This document shows, piece by piece, positions 34,106 to 45,758 of a DNA stretch of 64,000 nt. Every line of letters starts with the position of its first letter. The first letter of the stretch is position 1. This stretch comes from Colletotrichum lupini (lineage: Eukaryota; Ascomycota; Sordariomycetes; Glomerellales; Glomerellaceae), in NCBI RefSeq assembly GCF_023278565.1, contig NC_064672.1, positions 3,534,001 through 3,598,000 on the forward strand, read 5' to 3'. Below the pieces are notes generated by a model that was not told the DNA's origin, searched no databases, and saw only the letters and a program-made list of their open reading frames with translations. The translations under genes and the position numbers were made by a program.

Positions 34106-36691
34106 ATGGCGTCATCCGGTCTCGGGAGAGGTTCCATCCTCCTCGCCTTCTGCTTGCTTCTGGTGCTTCTGCCAGGTCGCGCCGCTGCCTTTGGCGCCGG
34201 CAATATCCCCTCTATTGCCCAGGTAGGTTTTGACACCTTGGACACATCGTCCAATGTTCCACCGTTTCGTAAACTAATGCATTGCGATCTACGTCTAGGT
34301 CGAGGGTCACAATTGGCGTCATGGAGGTGCGCACCTTTGTTTTCGCTCTGCTTACCCCTACAGCTGACTGACATGTTTGCGCACAGATATCGAGGACATG
34401 CTCAAGACCATTGCTTTCTTGCATGGCAAGAAATGGACCTCCATGTTGGTATCCCGAGTCTACTTTGGCAACTGGCTTCGAGACTATTCCCAAGCCGTCG
34501 ACGTGGGCAGCTTGAAGGGAGTCAACGCTCCCACCATCAGAATCCTGGTAAGCCCTTGTCGCGACGAAGGTATCGGCGTGTATCCTTTGTACTGACTCTC
34601 TCCGACAGGTATGGGTACTCTCCTTCATGGCCTTTGGCTATGCGACGGAGGAATTCGAGGTCACCGAGGAGCGCCTTGGCGTCTACCGCCCAGAGGAACA
34701 CATCGACAACCCCCTGGGCTACGCTGACGGCATGGACGCGCGCAAGTTCGACCCTCGCCTGCGCGGTCCCGTTGACCCGGTCGAGACACAGATAGATCCC
34801 CGCACTGGCATGAAGAACTACATTGCCAATGAGTCTGGCGGTTGGGCGACCAGTGCTGGCTACTTGCGCTTCAGTTTCGCCCGCAGCATCCATTTCGGCC
34901 GGGTTTATACCAGCGGCTCGCGGGGTTCAGGAAAAGAAGCTGATCTCTGCGAGGCACTGCGCTGTCTTGGACAGGCTCTCCATTGTATGGAGGACTTCAG
35001 CGCGCACAGCAACTACTGCGAGCTTGCGCTTCGAGAGCTGGGCTACCACGACGTCTACCCTCACTGCGGTACTCAAACTGAAATCAACCTGAATGGCCGC
35101 CGTGTCTACCCTATCGTAACGGGTACCTTCGGTGCTGTGGACTTCTTGCACTCTGTTCTCGGAGAAGCTACGGACCACTTCACGCAATCTGAGGTAGACG
35201 AAATGAATGTCGCCCTGAAGAATGCCGAGGGTATGTCTGCGAACATCACTGGTGGCGGCACTGGATCTCGTGGCTTCTTGGGGATTGGGTCCTCGAAGCC
35301 GAACGACTTCATCTCCCTCGTCGGCCAGCTTCCTGGTATTGGTGGAGATTTGGCAAGCCAGGCTCGTGATTTGCAGGCCCAGTCCAGTGCACAGGAGCAG
35401 CAAAACACTCGGTCTGGAGGCGACCTCAGCCGTGGTGACTTAAGCCGCGAGAGTTCCAATCAGGTACCTGGTATGAGCACCAATTTCGACCCTGTCGAGA
35501 CCGCGCGCAAGATCTATCCGATTCTTCAGTTCCGCGACAAGATTGTCAAGTCCATCAGCAACCTCATCTCCAAGATCCCGGGTCTGGAGAAACTTTTGGA
35601 TCACATCAGTGAGACGCTGACCGCCTTTATCCTTGGGTTGCTGGCGCCGTTTGTGAGACCCATCATTACACAGGTCTCCAAGGTTCTGAAGGATGGTTCA
35701 TCTACTGTCATCGACGCAAGCTCGAACTCTCAGCTGGAGCCCTGGAAGAATCCCAACTGCTCTGATCCTACTCACTCCATGCTCTCAAAGGACCATTTCA
35801 CCAACATCCTGAACTCATGCGCCGGCAGGGTTGCTGCGACTATTCTGCAATATGTCGTCCCGTAAGTAGACACTGTCTATGGTCAGGTAATTTGAACGTA
35901 GCTAACGTGAAGATAGGCGAATTCTGTATGCCTGGGAAAATCCGGGTGTTCCTGTTGATGAGGTTGTTAATGACGTCCTCCGGGCTTTCCACCACCCAGC
36001 AGCTCGCGATGAGAGAGTCCAAATCCAGAGGGATATGTTCGAGACGGTGCGAAAGTGGGCAAATGAGAGCACCCTCAAGCACGAATTGTCCCACCTGCTC
36101 TCGTCCGAGTCTGTCAAGGCTGGCAAGAACCATATCTTGACCGGTGGCGATGGCACGAAGAGCGTTGGAGGTCATACACACTCCCATGGAGCCTTCGACA
36201 GCTTTGGAGAGCTGGGACACGGCAAGGTGCAAGGTTCCCTTTGGAACCAGATTCGCACTAGAGATCTCAGCTCCATGGAAGGTGATGACAGGAAGCCCTT
36301 GTCAAGCTCTCCCCTCCCTTCATCTCAGCAAGACTATGGATACCACCAGAGCGGCGGTGACACCAGTCACCACTACTCAGCCTCTCAGTCTCAGGGACAG
36401 GCTTCTGGCTACTACGGTGGCGGTCATTCCGAACCCCAAGGCTACGGTCAGCAGCAGCAGCAGCACCAGCCGCCTCCGGGCCAGTGGGGTCCCCCTCAAC
36501 CTCCGCAGGGCTATGGCGGACCGGGCTACGGTGGTCCTCCAGCTGGATACGGCGGACCTGGGTACGGGGGACCCGGCTACGGTGGACCGCCGCAACCTCA
36601 ATACCCTCCTCACCATGGAGGTCCACCCCCACCGCATCACCAGCAGGGTGGCGGCGGCTGGAGCCAGTACCCGGGCCAACACCGCTACTAG
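34106..36691 (+). CDS. het-c: Heterokaryon incompatibility protein Het-C
   Basis: Exons 34106-34222, 34299-34326, 34387-34547, 34609-35861 and 35917-36691 give 777 residues. Het-C governs vegetative self/non-self recognition in Neurospora and is widespread in fungi. A signal peptide is present (LLAFCLLLVLLPGRAAAFG). Mature sequence begins FGAGNIPSIAQVEGHNWRHG, with DIEDML, ARDYSQ-like WLRDYSQAVD and QALHCMEDFSAHSNYCELAL, the helical His/Asp-rich part reminiscent of zinc-dependent phospholipase C folds. The C-terminus (about 700-777) is a Gly/Tyr/Pro-rich tail with GYGGPGYGGP repeats, the known glycine-rich end of Het-C. Exon 2 is only 28 nt. Incompatibility function in this organism is inferred from the family. 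Confidence 0.92.
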
Positions 36692-37108
36692 ATCATTTTG
36701 TGCGGTGCGGAAATGGGAAGGTGTGAACAATTTAAGGATCGGGTTGCGGATTACGGACTGGAGTCTTGGGGAACACGGAAATGGATGGGAGTGAAAGGGG
36801 CGGGGCACGCAATCCACGTATGGCTGATGAGAATGATTCCCTGGAGCTGTGCTAAACGGCACACAAAGTATGAATTGCAATATTTTTTTCCTGTGCTTGA
36901 TGTTCGTATTTTTTGACTTGTACGTTATGATTTATCTCATCCCTCTTGAATAACCAACCCTTCCTGCCAATGCCCACATGTGGCAGACTAGCCGATGAAA
37001 GCCCATTCCTAGATGCCCAACTCCTGAAGATGTGATAACGATGGTGAATAATGCTTCATGATTTTGAAGAAGACATGCATGGTGAATATCTCGCAGTGGT
37101 TGAAAGTA
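36692..37108. other. Convergent 3' spacer
   Basis: 417 bp between the stops of Het-C and the PP2C gene. It contains a T-run TTTTTTTCC near 36,884 and presumably both polyadenylation zones. Nothing else seen. Confidence 0.4.
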
Positions 37109-39055
37109 TTACTGCTTGCCGCGCCGGGGATCCAGCGCCTCTGCCCTCCTCTTGTCACGGATCTCCTTGGTGCCGAGACTACCGACCCCGCCCTCCGACC
37201 TTCGCTCCCAGCCGCCGAGTCTAACTACCAGACAGGTGGCGTTGTCGCCGTCGTGGGAGACCTCGGTGGCATAGTTGACGACATCCTTGGCACCCTCTTC
37301 GGGCGTCCTGGCCTCCTTGATCACGTCGACAATCTCCTGATCGCTGAGTGTGCCTGAGATGCCGTCGCTCATGAGCACTAGGAAGGAATACTGCGCTGGA
37401 CCAATCTCGACGCGGGTTATTTCTGGCTCGGCCGACACGCCGATGCGTTTGCTTCGCATGTCGCCGAATGCGCGGCTATTGGCCAACCCTGCAATCCGGT
37501 CCTCCCCGAAGCTGTCTGCCGAGACCATTGAACCGGCCGGCGCATAGCGGCGGAGACGACGGCTTTCCGTGGGAGTGGTTGGGTGATGATCTGACGTCAG
37601 GGGCTGTGCGAGGCCGGTAGTCGTTGTGCAAAGAAGTATACGGGTGTCACCCACGTGAGCGACAATCAGGGTAGACTGCGCGTTAGGATGCCAGAATGGT
37701 GCTGGAGTAGGCGTCGAAATGAGAGCGACGGATGCCGTCGATCCGCCCTTGAAGCGAGCCGGGCCACCGATGCCGTGGCCTGATGGTGGTTTGTGTGGAA
37801 CCCCAAGGATCTCGTCGTTATTGACGGGGCGATCGTTTGCTTGAGGGTCGTCGGGATCCGGTTTGCGTGCCTGGGCAGAGATGAAATCCAAGTCTGCTCT
37901 GAGGAAGGCGTACATGAGGACGGACTCGACCGTCACCCCAGGCTCGTCGGCGTCGTTCATCTTCTCTTCTGATAAATGGAAGTACTCGGGGTTGAAGCGC
38001 CGAAAGTATCCTCCGACAGTCTGACGATACTCTTCCACAAGATCCTGTGCCAACTTGATAGCCTTCGGGATATCTTCTACTTTGGCTGAGACTGGTTTGG
38101 CCCCTTTCATGGGCTCCTCTCTTTCCGGATTCGTCAAGACGCCATGCTTGTCTTCCTCGGGAACACGTATGTCGTCCTTGACATCTTCTTCTGTCTTCAT
38201 AAAAAGCTCCTCATTCGGGTCTTCCTCCTTGCGACCCGTCTCTGGTGCCGGGCTCTTTGCCAGGCTACTCTGAAGGCCGAACTCGGCAGAGGATTGCTCA
38301 ATGTAGCCATGCAGCTCATCACGTAAGAACTCGGCGCACTGAGATCCGCCGTGTCCGTCGAATATACCAAAGTAGAAGACCTGAGGATCACCAAGTGCGC
38401 TGTCGGCCGATGTCGCCTCGTTTGGTTTCTGGATCGGTCGCCTCTGAAGACTGATAGGGGCCCTTTTGGCAAAAGCCGGCATGTTGATTGTGCCGGCTTG
38501 GTTGGTGTCCTCATTGTACCCCCGTTGACCCCTCGAAGAGAAAACGCCAAAGTGATGCTTAGCTCTCTTGAGCGGGATCCGGACCACTGTAAGATCTCGG
38601 CTTGGCATACTGAGTGCTGCGGCTACTGGAGATGACCCCGGCGTTACTTTGTGGGGGGTCGAAGCATCGCGGGGCAGCTTGTGACCGGGGCCGGATGACG
38701 TTCGGGAGTCGGGGTGCAGAGAAGATGATGGGAGATGGGTGACGAAGTAGTTATGGAAGAGTCGCCGGCTTGTCGAGATCGATAGTCTGTCAGTCTTCAG
38801 TATGCTTCCTTGTTCGTAACCGAGTGACGTGCGGGTCCGAATCGAAAGCCGTCGAGGGGTTGGCTCTTGGGTAGTGTAGCATCGTCGGGGCGGGTGCCTG
38901 GGGAGTGCGGAAGAGGTGGGCTTGTCGGTGGAAGTTCCAATGCCGGTATCCAGGGAGGAATTCACACATCGCACAGCTGGTGGCGAGAGGATCCGCGCCG
39001 TCTCATGATACGGCGGTATTCGTCGCGTTGCGAGACAGCGTGTTAAAGCTGGCAT
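37109..39055 (-). CDS. Mitochondrial PP2C-type protein phosphatase (Ptc6-like)
   Basis: One exon, 648 residues from ATG 39055. Metal-dependent Ser/Thr phosphatase. The N-terminus MPALTRCLATRRIPPYHETARILSP... up to about 150 is Arg/Ser-rich with almost no acids, fitting mitochondrial import. PP2C motifs in order: RGQRGYNEDTNQAG, FGIFDGHGGSQCAEFL with the metal Asp-Gly-His, GGSTASVALI, VAHVGDTRILLC, LTSDHHP, NSRAFGD, LMSDGISGTLSDQEIVD and DGDNATCLVV. All metal-binding aspartates appear present. A large charged insert (about 255-360) separates the DGHGG motif from the rest, longer than in typical PP2Cs. Architecture resembles yeast Ptc6/Aup1, which acts in mitochondria and mitophagy. The ATG was chosen over an upstream GTG at 39106. 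Confidence 0.88.
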   Translation of the reverse strand: MPALTRCLATRRIPPYHETARILSPPAVRCVNSSLDTGIGTSTDKPTSSALPRHPPRRCYTTQEPTPRRLSIRTRTSLGYEQGSILKTDRLSISTSRRLFHNYFVTHLPSSSLHPDSRTSSGPGHKLPRDASTPHKVTPGSSPVAAALSMPSRDLTVVRIPLKRAKHHFGVFSSRGQRGYNEDTNQAGTINMPAFAKRAPISLQRRPIQKPNEATSADSALGDPQVFYFGIFDGHGGSQCAEFLRDELHGYIEQSSAEFGLQSSLAKSPAPETGRKEEDPNEELFMKTEEDVKDDIRVPEEDKHGVLTNPEREEPMKGAKPVSAKVEDIPKAIKLAQDLVEEYRQTVGGYFRRFNPEYFHLSEEKMNDADEPGVTVESVLMYAFLRADLDFISAQARKPDPDDPQANDRPVNNDEILGVPHKPPSGHGIGGPARFKGGSTASVALISTPTPAPFWHPNAQSTLIVAHVGDTRILLCTTTTGLAQPLTSDHHPTTPTESRRLRRYAPAGSMVSADSFGEDRIAGLANSRAFGDMRSKRIGVSAEPEITRVEIGPAQYSFLVLMSDGISGTLSDQEIVDVIKEARTPEEGAKDVVNYATEVSHDGDNATCLVVRLGGWERRSEGGVGSLGTKEIRDKRRAEALDPRRGKQ

Positions 39056-40121
39056 TGTTCCGAAAGGGCGGGAGTCTGTTGGCGAGGAAGAGAGTGTCAC
39101 CGGCACTGCAGCAGCTCAAGTAGGACGACCTTCAAGCTTGCGAAAGCCATGAGCTAGCTCGTCAAGCTTGAACGGCGGCCTAGGGAACGTGGAGCGGGAT
39201 TCTGGGTGGGCGAGCTTTGGTCGATGGCGCGAACGAGGGGAAGGCTTGTCAGCTGTTGCGTCGGCGACGGCGAGGCATTGGCGTTGGCAATGGCAATGGA
39301 CTACCACCGAGCTGGGTATCGTGCGTGGCCCCGGGAAAGTGTCGAAAGGGCGGGAGGGACAGATGGGTCGCAGAGTTTGCTTGACAGCTTTTGTGTTTGT
39401 TTCTACGATTGACTGCTTGGTCTTGACACTGTGAGATTGGAGGATTGGGTTTGGCCAAGGCACACTGTCGGCCTCGGTTGGATCATGGATGGACCCAGCG
39501 ACGTAATAAGACGGACCTGGAAAGGAAGGACGGGACGGGGACATGCTGAACCTGGAGGTACCTTCTCCGTGCTCTGCCAGCTGCTTGCCTTAGCTGCAGC
39601 TAATCCCGCAGGCTACCCTTGGATTCGGTTAGGAAGAACGGGCCTACCGTACCGTATCCCAGGACCTAGGTAAGGGAGGTGCTGTGTATCCGTAGGTAGG
39701 TAGGTACCTGCCGAAGCTGTTCTAGGTGGTGTAAGCAGTGCCTGGATAAGTCACACATACCTTACCTACCAACCGACAGCTGCCACGGGCGTTCGGCTGG
39801 GATAATCTTATCTAATCAGCACCCGGGATACACCGTGTAAATGCTCAGATTCGTGGTTAAAGAAACACAGTAGACCCACTGCGGTGGCATCGGGCAGGCA
39901 GAAGGGGCCTTTGTCTCTTGGAGAGGCGAAGGACATGAGTGTCACTGACACGGCCTTATTAATGACATTTTTTGCATACTCCTACGCATCCAATCTCAAG
40001 ACGGCTGCCTGACTGACATAACATTTTTCTGGAGCCGTGCGATGGCCAAGTATAGCATCGACATACATGTCAGTCCCTGAGTCGCGGCAGAGATTCCCCT
40101 CCCAAGTTGTGCTGTCTTACG
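39056..40121. other. Divergent spacer (PP2C / BTB-like gene)
   Basis: Promoters of both genes. Dense CCGTACCGTATCCCAGGACC and GTAGGTAGGTAGGTACC motifs occur at about 39,640-39,710. No gene recognised. Confidence 0.35.
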
Positions 40122-41587
40122 ATGGGAGACTCGGCAGCAGTTCAGGATGACACATCGGATATGTCCTCGGGCGCCTCTCCCCCCGTTGTGCTCATATCCG
40201 ACGATGGGGACATTATTCTAAACGTTACATTCGAGACGTCCAGAGAAACGATTGCTGTGGCTCGCAGGACTTGGCAAGCCGCCAGTAAGAAGATTGGCGC
40301 ACCACGGATGCCCCAACCCAACCTGAGCCCCAACATCCAAGTCGCCTACCGAGTCAAGCTTTCCGTATTGAGAAAGCACTCTCGGTACTTTGAGAATCTT
40401 CTTGGCAACAAACAGTTTGCCGAGGCGAGTAACGTCGAGGAAACCCTCGCTCGCCTGACCGCGGACAAGCTCAAGCTGGCGGAAGTAGATGCCGGAGACT
40501 TACCCTGGATCACAATCGTCGATGACGATGAGGCAACCCGATCCATCGGCCGCGAAAAGGTCTTTGAGGACTTGATGAGGATCATGCATGGGAAGCAGAT
40601 ACAATCCAACTCTGTCAACATGCTTCATGTGACTACTCTAGCCATTCTGGCCGATCGATTTGACTGCCGATCCTTGGTCTCAAGATACCTTAGTATCGAG
40701 CTCAAGTTCAAGTGGCCCTTGACAAATGCCAAACCGGTGCGGGCGGGCACTCAGAAGAAAAGCCTAGACACGGAGAATGTGCTCAGGCAGAAGATCCTGG
40801 TCGCTTGGCTGCTGGAGCAGCCGCCCAGACTGCATAACTACACACGAGAATTGATTCTCCGTGGCTCTGTCCGATGGAGCGAATTGTCACTCGATGAAAA
40901 TCCACGTACTGAGCTTTGGTGGAGTCTGCCGGATGGCTTGGAGAGTGAGCTGTTTGGCCCTGGTTTCAATAACTGACATTTGCTGACTTGGGATCAGGGG
41001 AATTACAGTTCCGGCGGGAGTGTGTTTTGAATACCATTGCTTCAGTCCATCGCCATTTCCTTGCCCTCTACTCGTCTCGTGAGAGACAATGTAAGCTTGG
41101 TTACGACTCGAGCTCCGCTTGTGACTCGTTCCAGCTGGGCCAGATGCTCAAGTTCTTTACGGCCAAGGAGCTGATTGGTATTGTTGACTTTGGACCCAGC
41201 TCCTACGACAATATTCCAGATTCCTCGGTCATTGATATCGAAGACATACTGGCAATCCTGAAGCAAGTGCCAAGCTATCAGATTGACAAGCACCACACCA
41301 ATTGCGGTATTCGAGCACGCCTCGACTCGATTGTGGAGTACATCAGATCGATGATGTCGTCCAACGTCTTGTCTATTGCCCAGGCCGAGTGGAAGAACAA
41401 CCAGGCAACGGCAACATGGGTCCCGGCAGAAGACGGGTCGAAAGTGGACAGAGAAGAGAAGAAGTTTGAGTTCACTAGGAGCTTGGCAGGCGATCAACGA
41501 CTCCGGTACGAGGGCAACATGTATGCTGATAAGATGGCGCGCAGACTATTCACCGCCGATAGATGGGATTGGACGCCAGAATATTGA
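40122..41587 (+). CDS. BTB/POZ-like fungal protein of unknown function
   Basis: Exons 40122-40944 and 40998-41587 give 470 residues starting MGDSAAVQDDTSDMSSG. The part VLISDDGDIILNV ... YRVKLSVLRKHSRYFENLLGN (about 25-100) has the pattern of a BTB/POZ domain as seen in fungal nuclear-pore/BTB-domain proteins: a strand, the residues equivalent to 'SP VF', and the helix around FEDLMRIMHG (about 155). The rest is mainly helical (ILVAWLLEQPPRLHNYTREL ... RLDSIVEYIRSMM). No second domain is recognised. The intron was set at GAG A|GTGAGC...GATCAG|GG, which restores GLERELQFRREC. Such proteins may serve as adaptors, but the role here is unknown. Confidence 0.75.
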
Positions 41588-41984
41588 TCGAACAGAGGCA
41601 CAAAACTGACAACACCCGGGAAGGGTGCAGGACCAGTTGATATTGAATAGAGACGTTTTCCCTCTTCGCTTCAGTATTGTAATCGATCCTGGCAACGCCA
41701 AGTTTGATTCTCATTAGTTGTGTTCTTGAGGTGTCATGGATGGATGACAATCACATGTAGTCTTTAATTCTAGACGAACACACAGAGAGGCTTTCGTAAA
41801 TGCTTTGGCTAGATTTACAACCCAATGTTTAGCCCAATTTATCCTATAAAGTTGGCCACCCTTGTGACCTCATTATCATACAGACAGCTTTCATATTACG
41901 TTGTCCACAAGCATAGGTACCCTTTTTCAGACGTGATCGTCCATAGATTCGAGGGTTCAATAACGACACTCAGATGCCTACCAA
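41588..41984. other. Convergent 3' spacer
   Basis: 397 bp between the BTB-like gene and FTR1 stops. It is moderately AT-rich; probably both 3' UTRs. Nothing else seen. Confidence 0.4.
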
Positions 41985-43248
41985 TCACGACGAAGCGGTC
42001 ACTGTCTTCGTGGTCGCTGCCCCCTTATCCTTCTCAGATGTGCTCGCCTGCTCGCTTCCGCTACGGTCATCGGAAAGACGCCTGTCGGCTTCCCGTGGGA
42101 CCTTTGCCTTCATGAAAGGCCAGTGCCCCTTGGTCTCGTGGAATCTCATGAGGAGGAAGCAGCCGATGACGAAGATCCAGTAGACATTGTATGAGATCAC
42201 GGAGCCGTACGTTGCCGAGTTTGTCCATCCGAGGACGGCATTAAAGATACCCCATCCGCCGCCACCGTTGAGATCTGGGCTGCAGCACTTTCGAGAGGTC
42301 AGTACTGGGACGTCAGTCAAGAAACGAAAATAGACTTACGTTTACGTGCCACACGCTCTTGTCAATGTCATACGAACCCGGTCCATTCCCAAGCTCTGCA
42401 GCGTCACCGCCGACAACCTTGTTCCATTCTTGCTGCTCAAAGTCACCTACTGCCCTGGAAAAGAGACCAGCGGCAACGAGGTACAAGAGACACGTGGAGA
42501 TGACAAGGAACACTTGCAGCTTGGCCGTGGATCCTCCCCTTCGCCAAAGTCAGCATGCAGTTCGACCTCGTCAAGAGTCATACAACTTACTTGTAAAGGA
42601 GGTAGCCGACAAAGGCGCCTACAATCAACCCGACGATGGCGGGCAGCGGCACAGCAGACGCGGGCGCAGAGAAGGAGACGCCAGCGACGAAAACAATTGC
42701 CTCGATGCCTTCACGAAGCACGGTGATGAAGGGCAGGATGAACATGGCGTACTTTTCGGCGAAGCGCTTGAACCAGCCCCGGCTCGCACCAGTCTTGACG
42801 GGAGACTCCATTGCCTTTGCCAACTTGACGCGCCACTTCTCCTGCATTTTACCAATGCGAAGTAGAGCAGCACCCATGATGGTGATAATGACGGCGGCGA
42901 GTAGAGAAAAGGCACCTTCGTAGTAGAGCTCGTGGGCCTCCCAACTGTTTCGGCCGACCTTGTAGAAGACGGCGATGACGACAGCTGCGGCGACCAAGCA
43001 TATCAAGAAACCGATACCTGTACCGAGCCATACCTATTGGGAGAACGCATCAGCAACGGTTCTCGGTTCACGAGTGTCTCGATTGTCGTTACCTGTCTGC
43101 GCAAGGCCTTGTACACGGCTACATCTCTGTTGGGTCCATCAAGAGTCTGCTTGAGGAAAGCCAGCAAAACCGACACGATGATGACGGTTTCGAGAGACTC
43201 TCGAAAGACGACCAGGAATACTGGTACGGAAAACACGTCGACGGTCAT
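41985..43248 (-). CDS. FTR1: High-affinity iron permease
   Basis: Exons 43248-43093, 43033-42591, 42538-42340 and 42287-41985 give 366 residues. Ftr1 is the plasma-membrane permease that takes up Fe(III) made by its partner ferroxidase Fet3. Both REXXE iron-binding motifs are present: FRESLETV in the first helix and LREGIEAIV in the fourth. About seven hydrophobic segments are visible (for example [55 protein letters not shown]). The exit region [21 protein letters not shown] is a family landmark. The C-terminal cytosolic tail is charged ([15 protein letters not shown]). The start ATG at 43248 gives [19 protein letters not shown] spliced 5' leader is possible because CACAG lies just upstream. 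It forms a divergent pair with FET3. Confidence 0.97.
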
Positions 43249-43384
43249 TTTTGGCACCTGTGAGAAGGGCGTATGTCGTTTGTCTTGGTCACTGATTCCG
43301 AGCAACGAAGAAGGAAGAAAGAGGAAAACAGACTTTTGTCTGACAAGCGTGGAGAGGGGAGACGGGCAACACAGGCACAGATTA

Positions 43385-43408
43385 ATCTGATAAAATCAAA
43401 TCAGATAA
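43385..43408. promoter_or_regulatory. Two iron-GATA repressor sites (ATCWGATAA)
   Basis: ATCTGATAA at 43,385-43,393 and ATCAGATAA at 43,400-43,408, centres 15 bp apart and about 140-160 bp upstream of the FTR1 ATG. This is the consensus of the iron-sensing GATA repressors SreA/SRE/Fep1, which shut off reductive iron uptake when iron is plentiful. The paired spacing would suit a factor with two zinc fingers or a dimer. Confidence 0.75.
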
Positions 43409-45230
43409 TCGCTGGGACTAGCCGACGAGGGTGCCGGTACTGGTTGGTCTTGTGGCAACGGATACGAAGAGCCGAAAGGCGGAACGCTAGCCCAAATTTG
43501 CCCAAGGCCAGTAAGAGAGGACAGGCATATCTTGATAATCAGCCGACCTTTTCTTCTATGGTAGCAATCAATCATTGACTTATGGAAAGGGCGGAACATC
43601 TGCTCTGGACCGACTGTAGTCCGAAGGGAAGGTTGAGGCGAGGGCGACAAGGCGAGGAGGGGAGGTGGGACGAAGGTGGTGCAAGCTCCAAAACCCGGTT
43701 CCAGGCGTAGGGCCAATTAGACCAGCGCCGAGGTCTCATTGTTGCATGCAGACCGGACCATTCTCCTTTACGACAAGCTTTGCTAGTTGGTTTTAGTACA
43801 TTTTGGAAGGGGAGCTTCCTGTTTCTCGTTTCGTGTTACGGTGTTGGGGATAAAGCATGCATGGGAGAGAGAGCTGCATCCCTGGGACTGGCTCGCGTTG
43901 CTTAGCGCGGATTGATGGGGAAGGGGGCCTCAAACGGGCAAGGATACTTGAGGCACTTATGCGCTCGCGATATCGCTCGATCCTTGAGAGTTTGACGGGC
44001 GGGAAAGGCTGGTGGGTGAGTTGCTGTGATCTGATGGTCGAGATGTAAGAAGGAAAGGCCCGTGATTCTGACGATCGACATGAGATGACACAGATTGACT
44101 TGCCTCTAGCCTAGCATTATTTCTATCTTTGACAAGAAGGACAACGGAATGGACTGTCGCTGAGACGCCCAATTGTCGATCTTCAGCCATATGTCGGCAA
44201 CGTACAACGCCGTTGACTGGTGCTACGCCAGACAAACAATGTGGCGGATGCTGGAGGTGTCTTGATGTGGGATGCCGGCGGCAAGCCAGAGATGGGCTCA
44301 AAGATGTGCTAGACTGCCACTGCTAGGTGACCATTGAGCCGGCTGGTTCCCGTGGCGGGACTCATTACTCGTGACAATATCACTGACAATGTACAGCTTG
44401 GAATTAGTTGGCCTCGACAGCGATGGCGGATTTCCATCAACAGCATTGCGATCGCCGCCAAAAAAAGTCTGATAGGCTGAGGGATTTGGAACCAGCTTTC
44501 ATGAAATTTGAATGGGCACATGGGACAGATTGACCTAAAGGTATCTTGTCACTTCCAGCCAAGGGTTGGCAATCATGATAAGTTGAATGACTCTGAATGA
44601 ACCCTCAGCCAACGGGATTCCATATACTCCGTAACTCTGCACCTGGTCTTCTGCTCTCGAGGACCCCCTTCGACACCTTCGTGTATTGGTTCATCCTGAG
44701 TTTCTATGACAGATCTCGCTGTTCAGCTCGCTCGAGAATCCCAGCAAGGCCGAAAAGCAATTTCCACACTTTCAGCATTGACGGAAACCGACGGAATGGG
44801 ACGAGGTACGTAGTAGAATAGTCGAGAGACCCTCTTTCTCGACTTCGCATGGAGTCATGGTCTCTTCTTTGACAGGCCATCTTTGCCCACCTCGCCCACA
44901 TCGGGGACACCTTCTGGCAGAAGCGAGGCCAGGCGAGACCTGAGTTTGCCTTAGCGCGGGGAGACAAGCTTTTTCTCGGCTGTAGGGGCCCCTGGTCAGT
45001 TGATCTCCTTTGCAGGTGAAAAAGGTCCCCTCCCCACCCTTTCTCTTTTGCAAGCTGCAATAGCAACGTGATGGACGAATGATGCTGATTTCCGTGCGAG
45101 CCAGTCGTTTTCTCTCGCTAGGTACTACAAGCCATCGCCTCGCGCGCCTCGCGCTATCTATCGACGCCTGAGGTCTTTGGGTCTGAGTGGCTTGTGGTAG
45201 TGTAGAAGGCTCAGTGGTCTTTCGAGTAAC

Positions 45231-45239
45231 ATCTGATAA
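45231..45239 (+). promoter_or_regulatory. Iron-GATA repressor site upstream of FET3
   Basis: ATCTGATAA, an exact match to the ATCWGATAA consensus, about 520 bp upstream of the FET3 ATG. A near match (ATTGATAAG) follows at about 45,333-45,341. Confidence 0.65.
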
Positions 45240-45758
45240 GATGATGGCGCGCTAAGGGGGTAGCGTGTGCCCAGCCGCCCCCCTCCGGCCAAGGAGCTGG
45301 AACGAAAGGTGTCGAGACCAGTGGAAGATCAGATTGATAAGATGTCTTGGGCAAAGTGCCAAAAGCCGCGAAAAGAAGCGACAAGGGGAGGAGGGGGTGG
45401 AAACTCGAAGAGCGCCATCCCAGCCAGGGTGGCAAGCATTGGTCCTCCTCGCCAGAAGTTGCCGTTTCCTTGAAGCGAATTGAGAGGAGAGCCAGCCAGA
45501 CAGACAGACGGACCTGACCCAAATCGAACGGAAGTTTTGTAGAGGGCCCGTTTCCCTTTCTTTCGAACGATGTGAATTCTTTTTGCTTCCGATCTGTCCC
45601 CGGATCAATCTTTCTGAAGGGATACACAAGAAGCCGCTCGTGTCACTGCGAGACTTGTCATTCTCCGCCGCCTTGCTCCTGGCGAATTCCTTTCTCCCCC
45701 GCGCACCACGGGATAGCAAAGACCGAAGCAGAGGAACAGAAGAAGAAAAAACGTAAAC

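Larger units (their letters stand above)
43249..45758. promoter_or_regulatory. FTR1-FET3 bidirectional promoter region
   Basis: 2.5 kb between the divergent iron-uptake genes. Three exact ATCWGATAA sites are present, two close to FTR1 and one upstream of FET3. Further GATAA words lie at about 44,576 and 45,335. No gene lies between. Shared iron-repressed expression is known for this pair in many fungi. Confidence 0.7.

Noticed and set aside
36500..36610. Glycine/tyrosine repeats at the end of Het-C as a separate repeat element
   Set aside because: They are in frame, encode the GYGGP tail known in Het-C proteins, and do not extend outside the exon.
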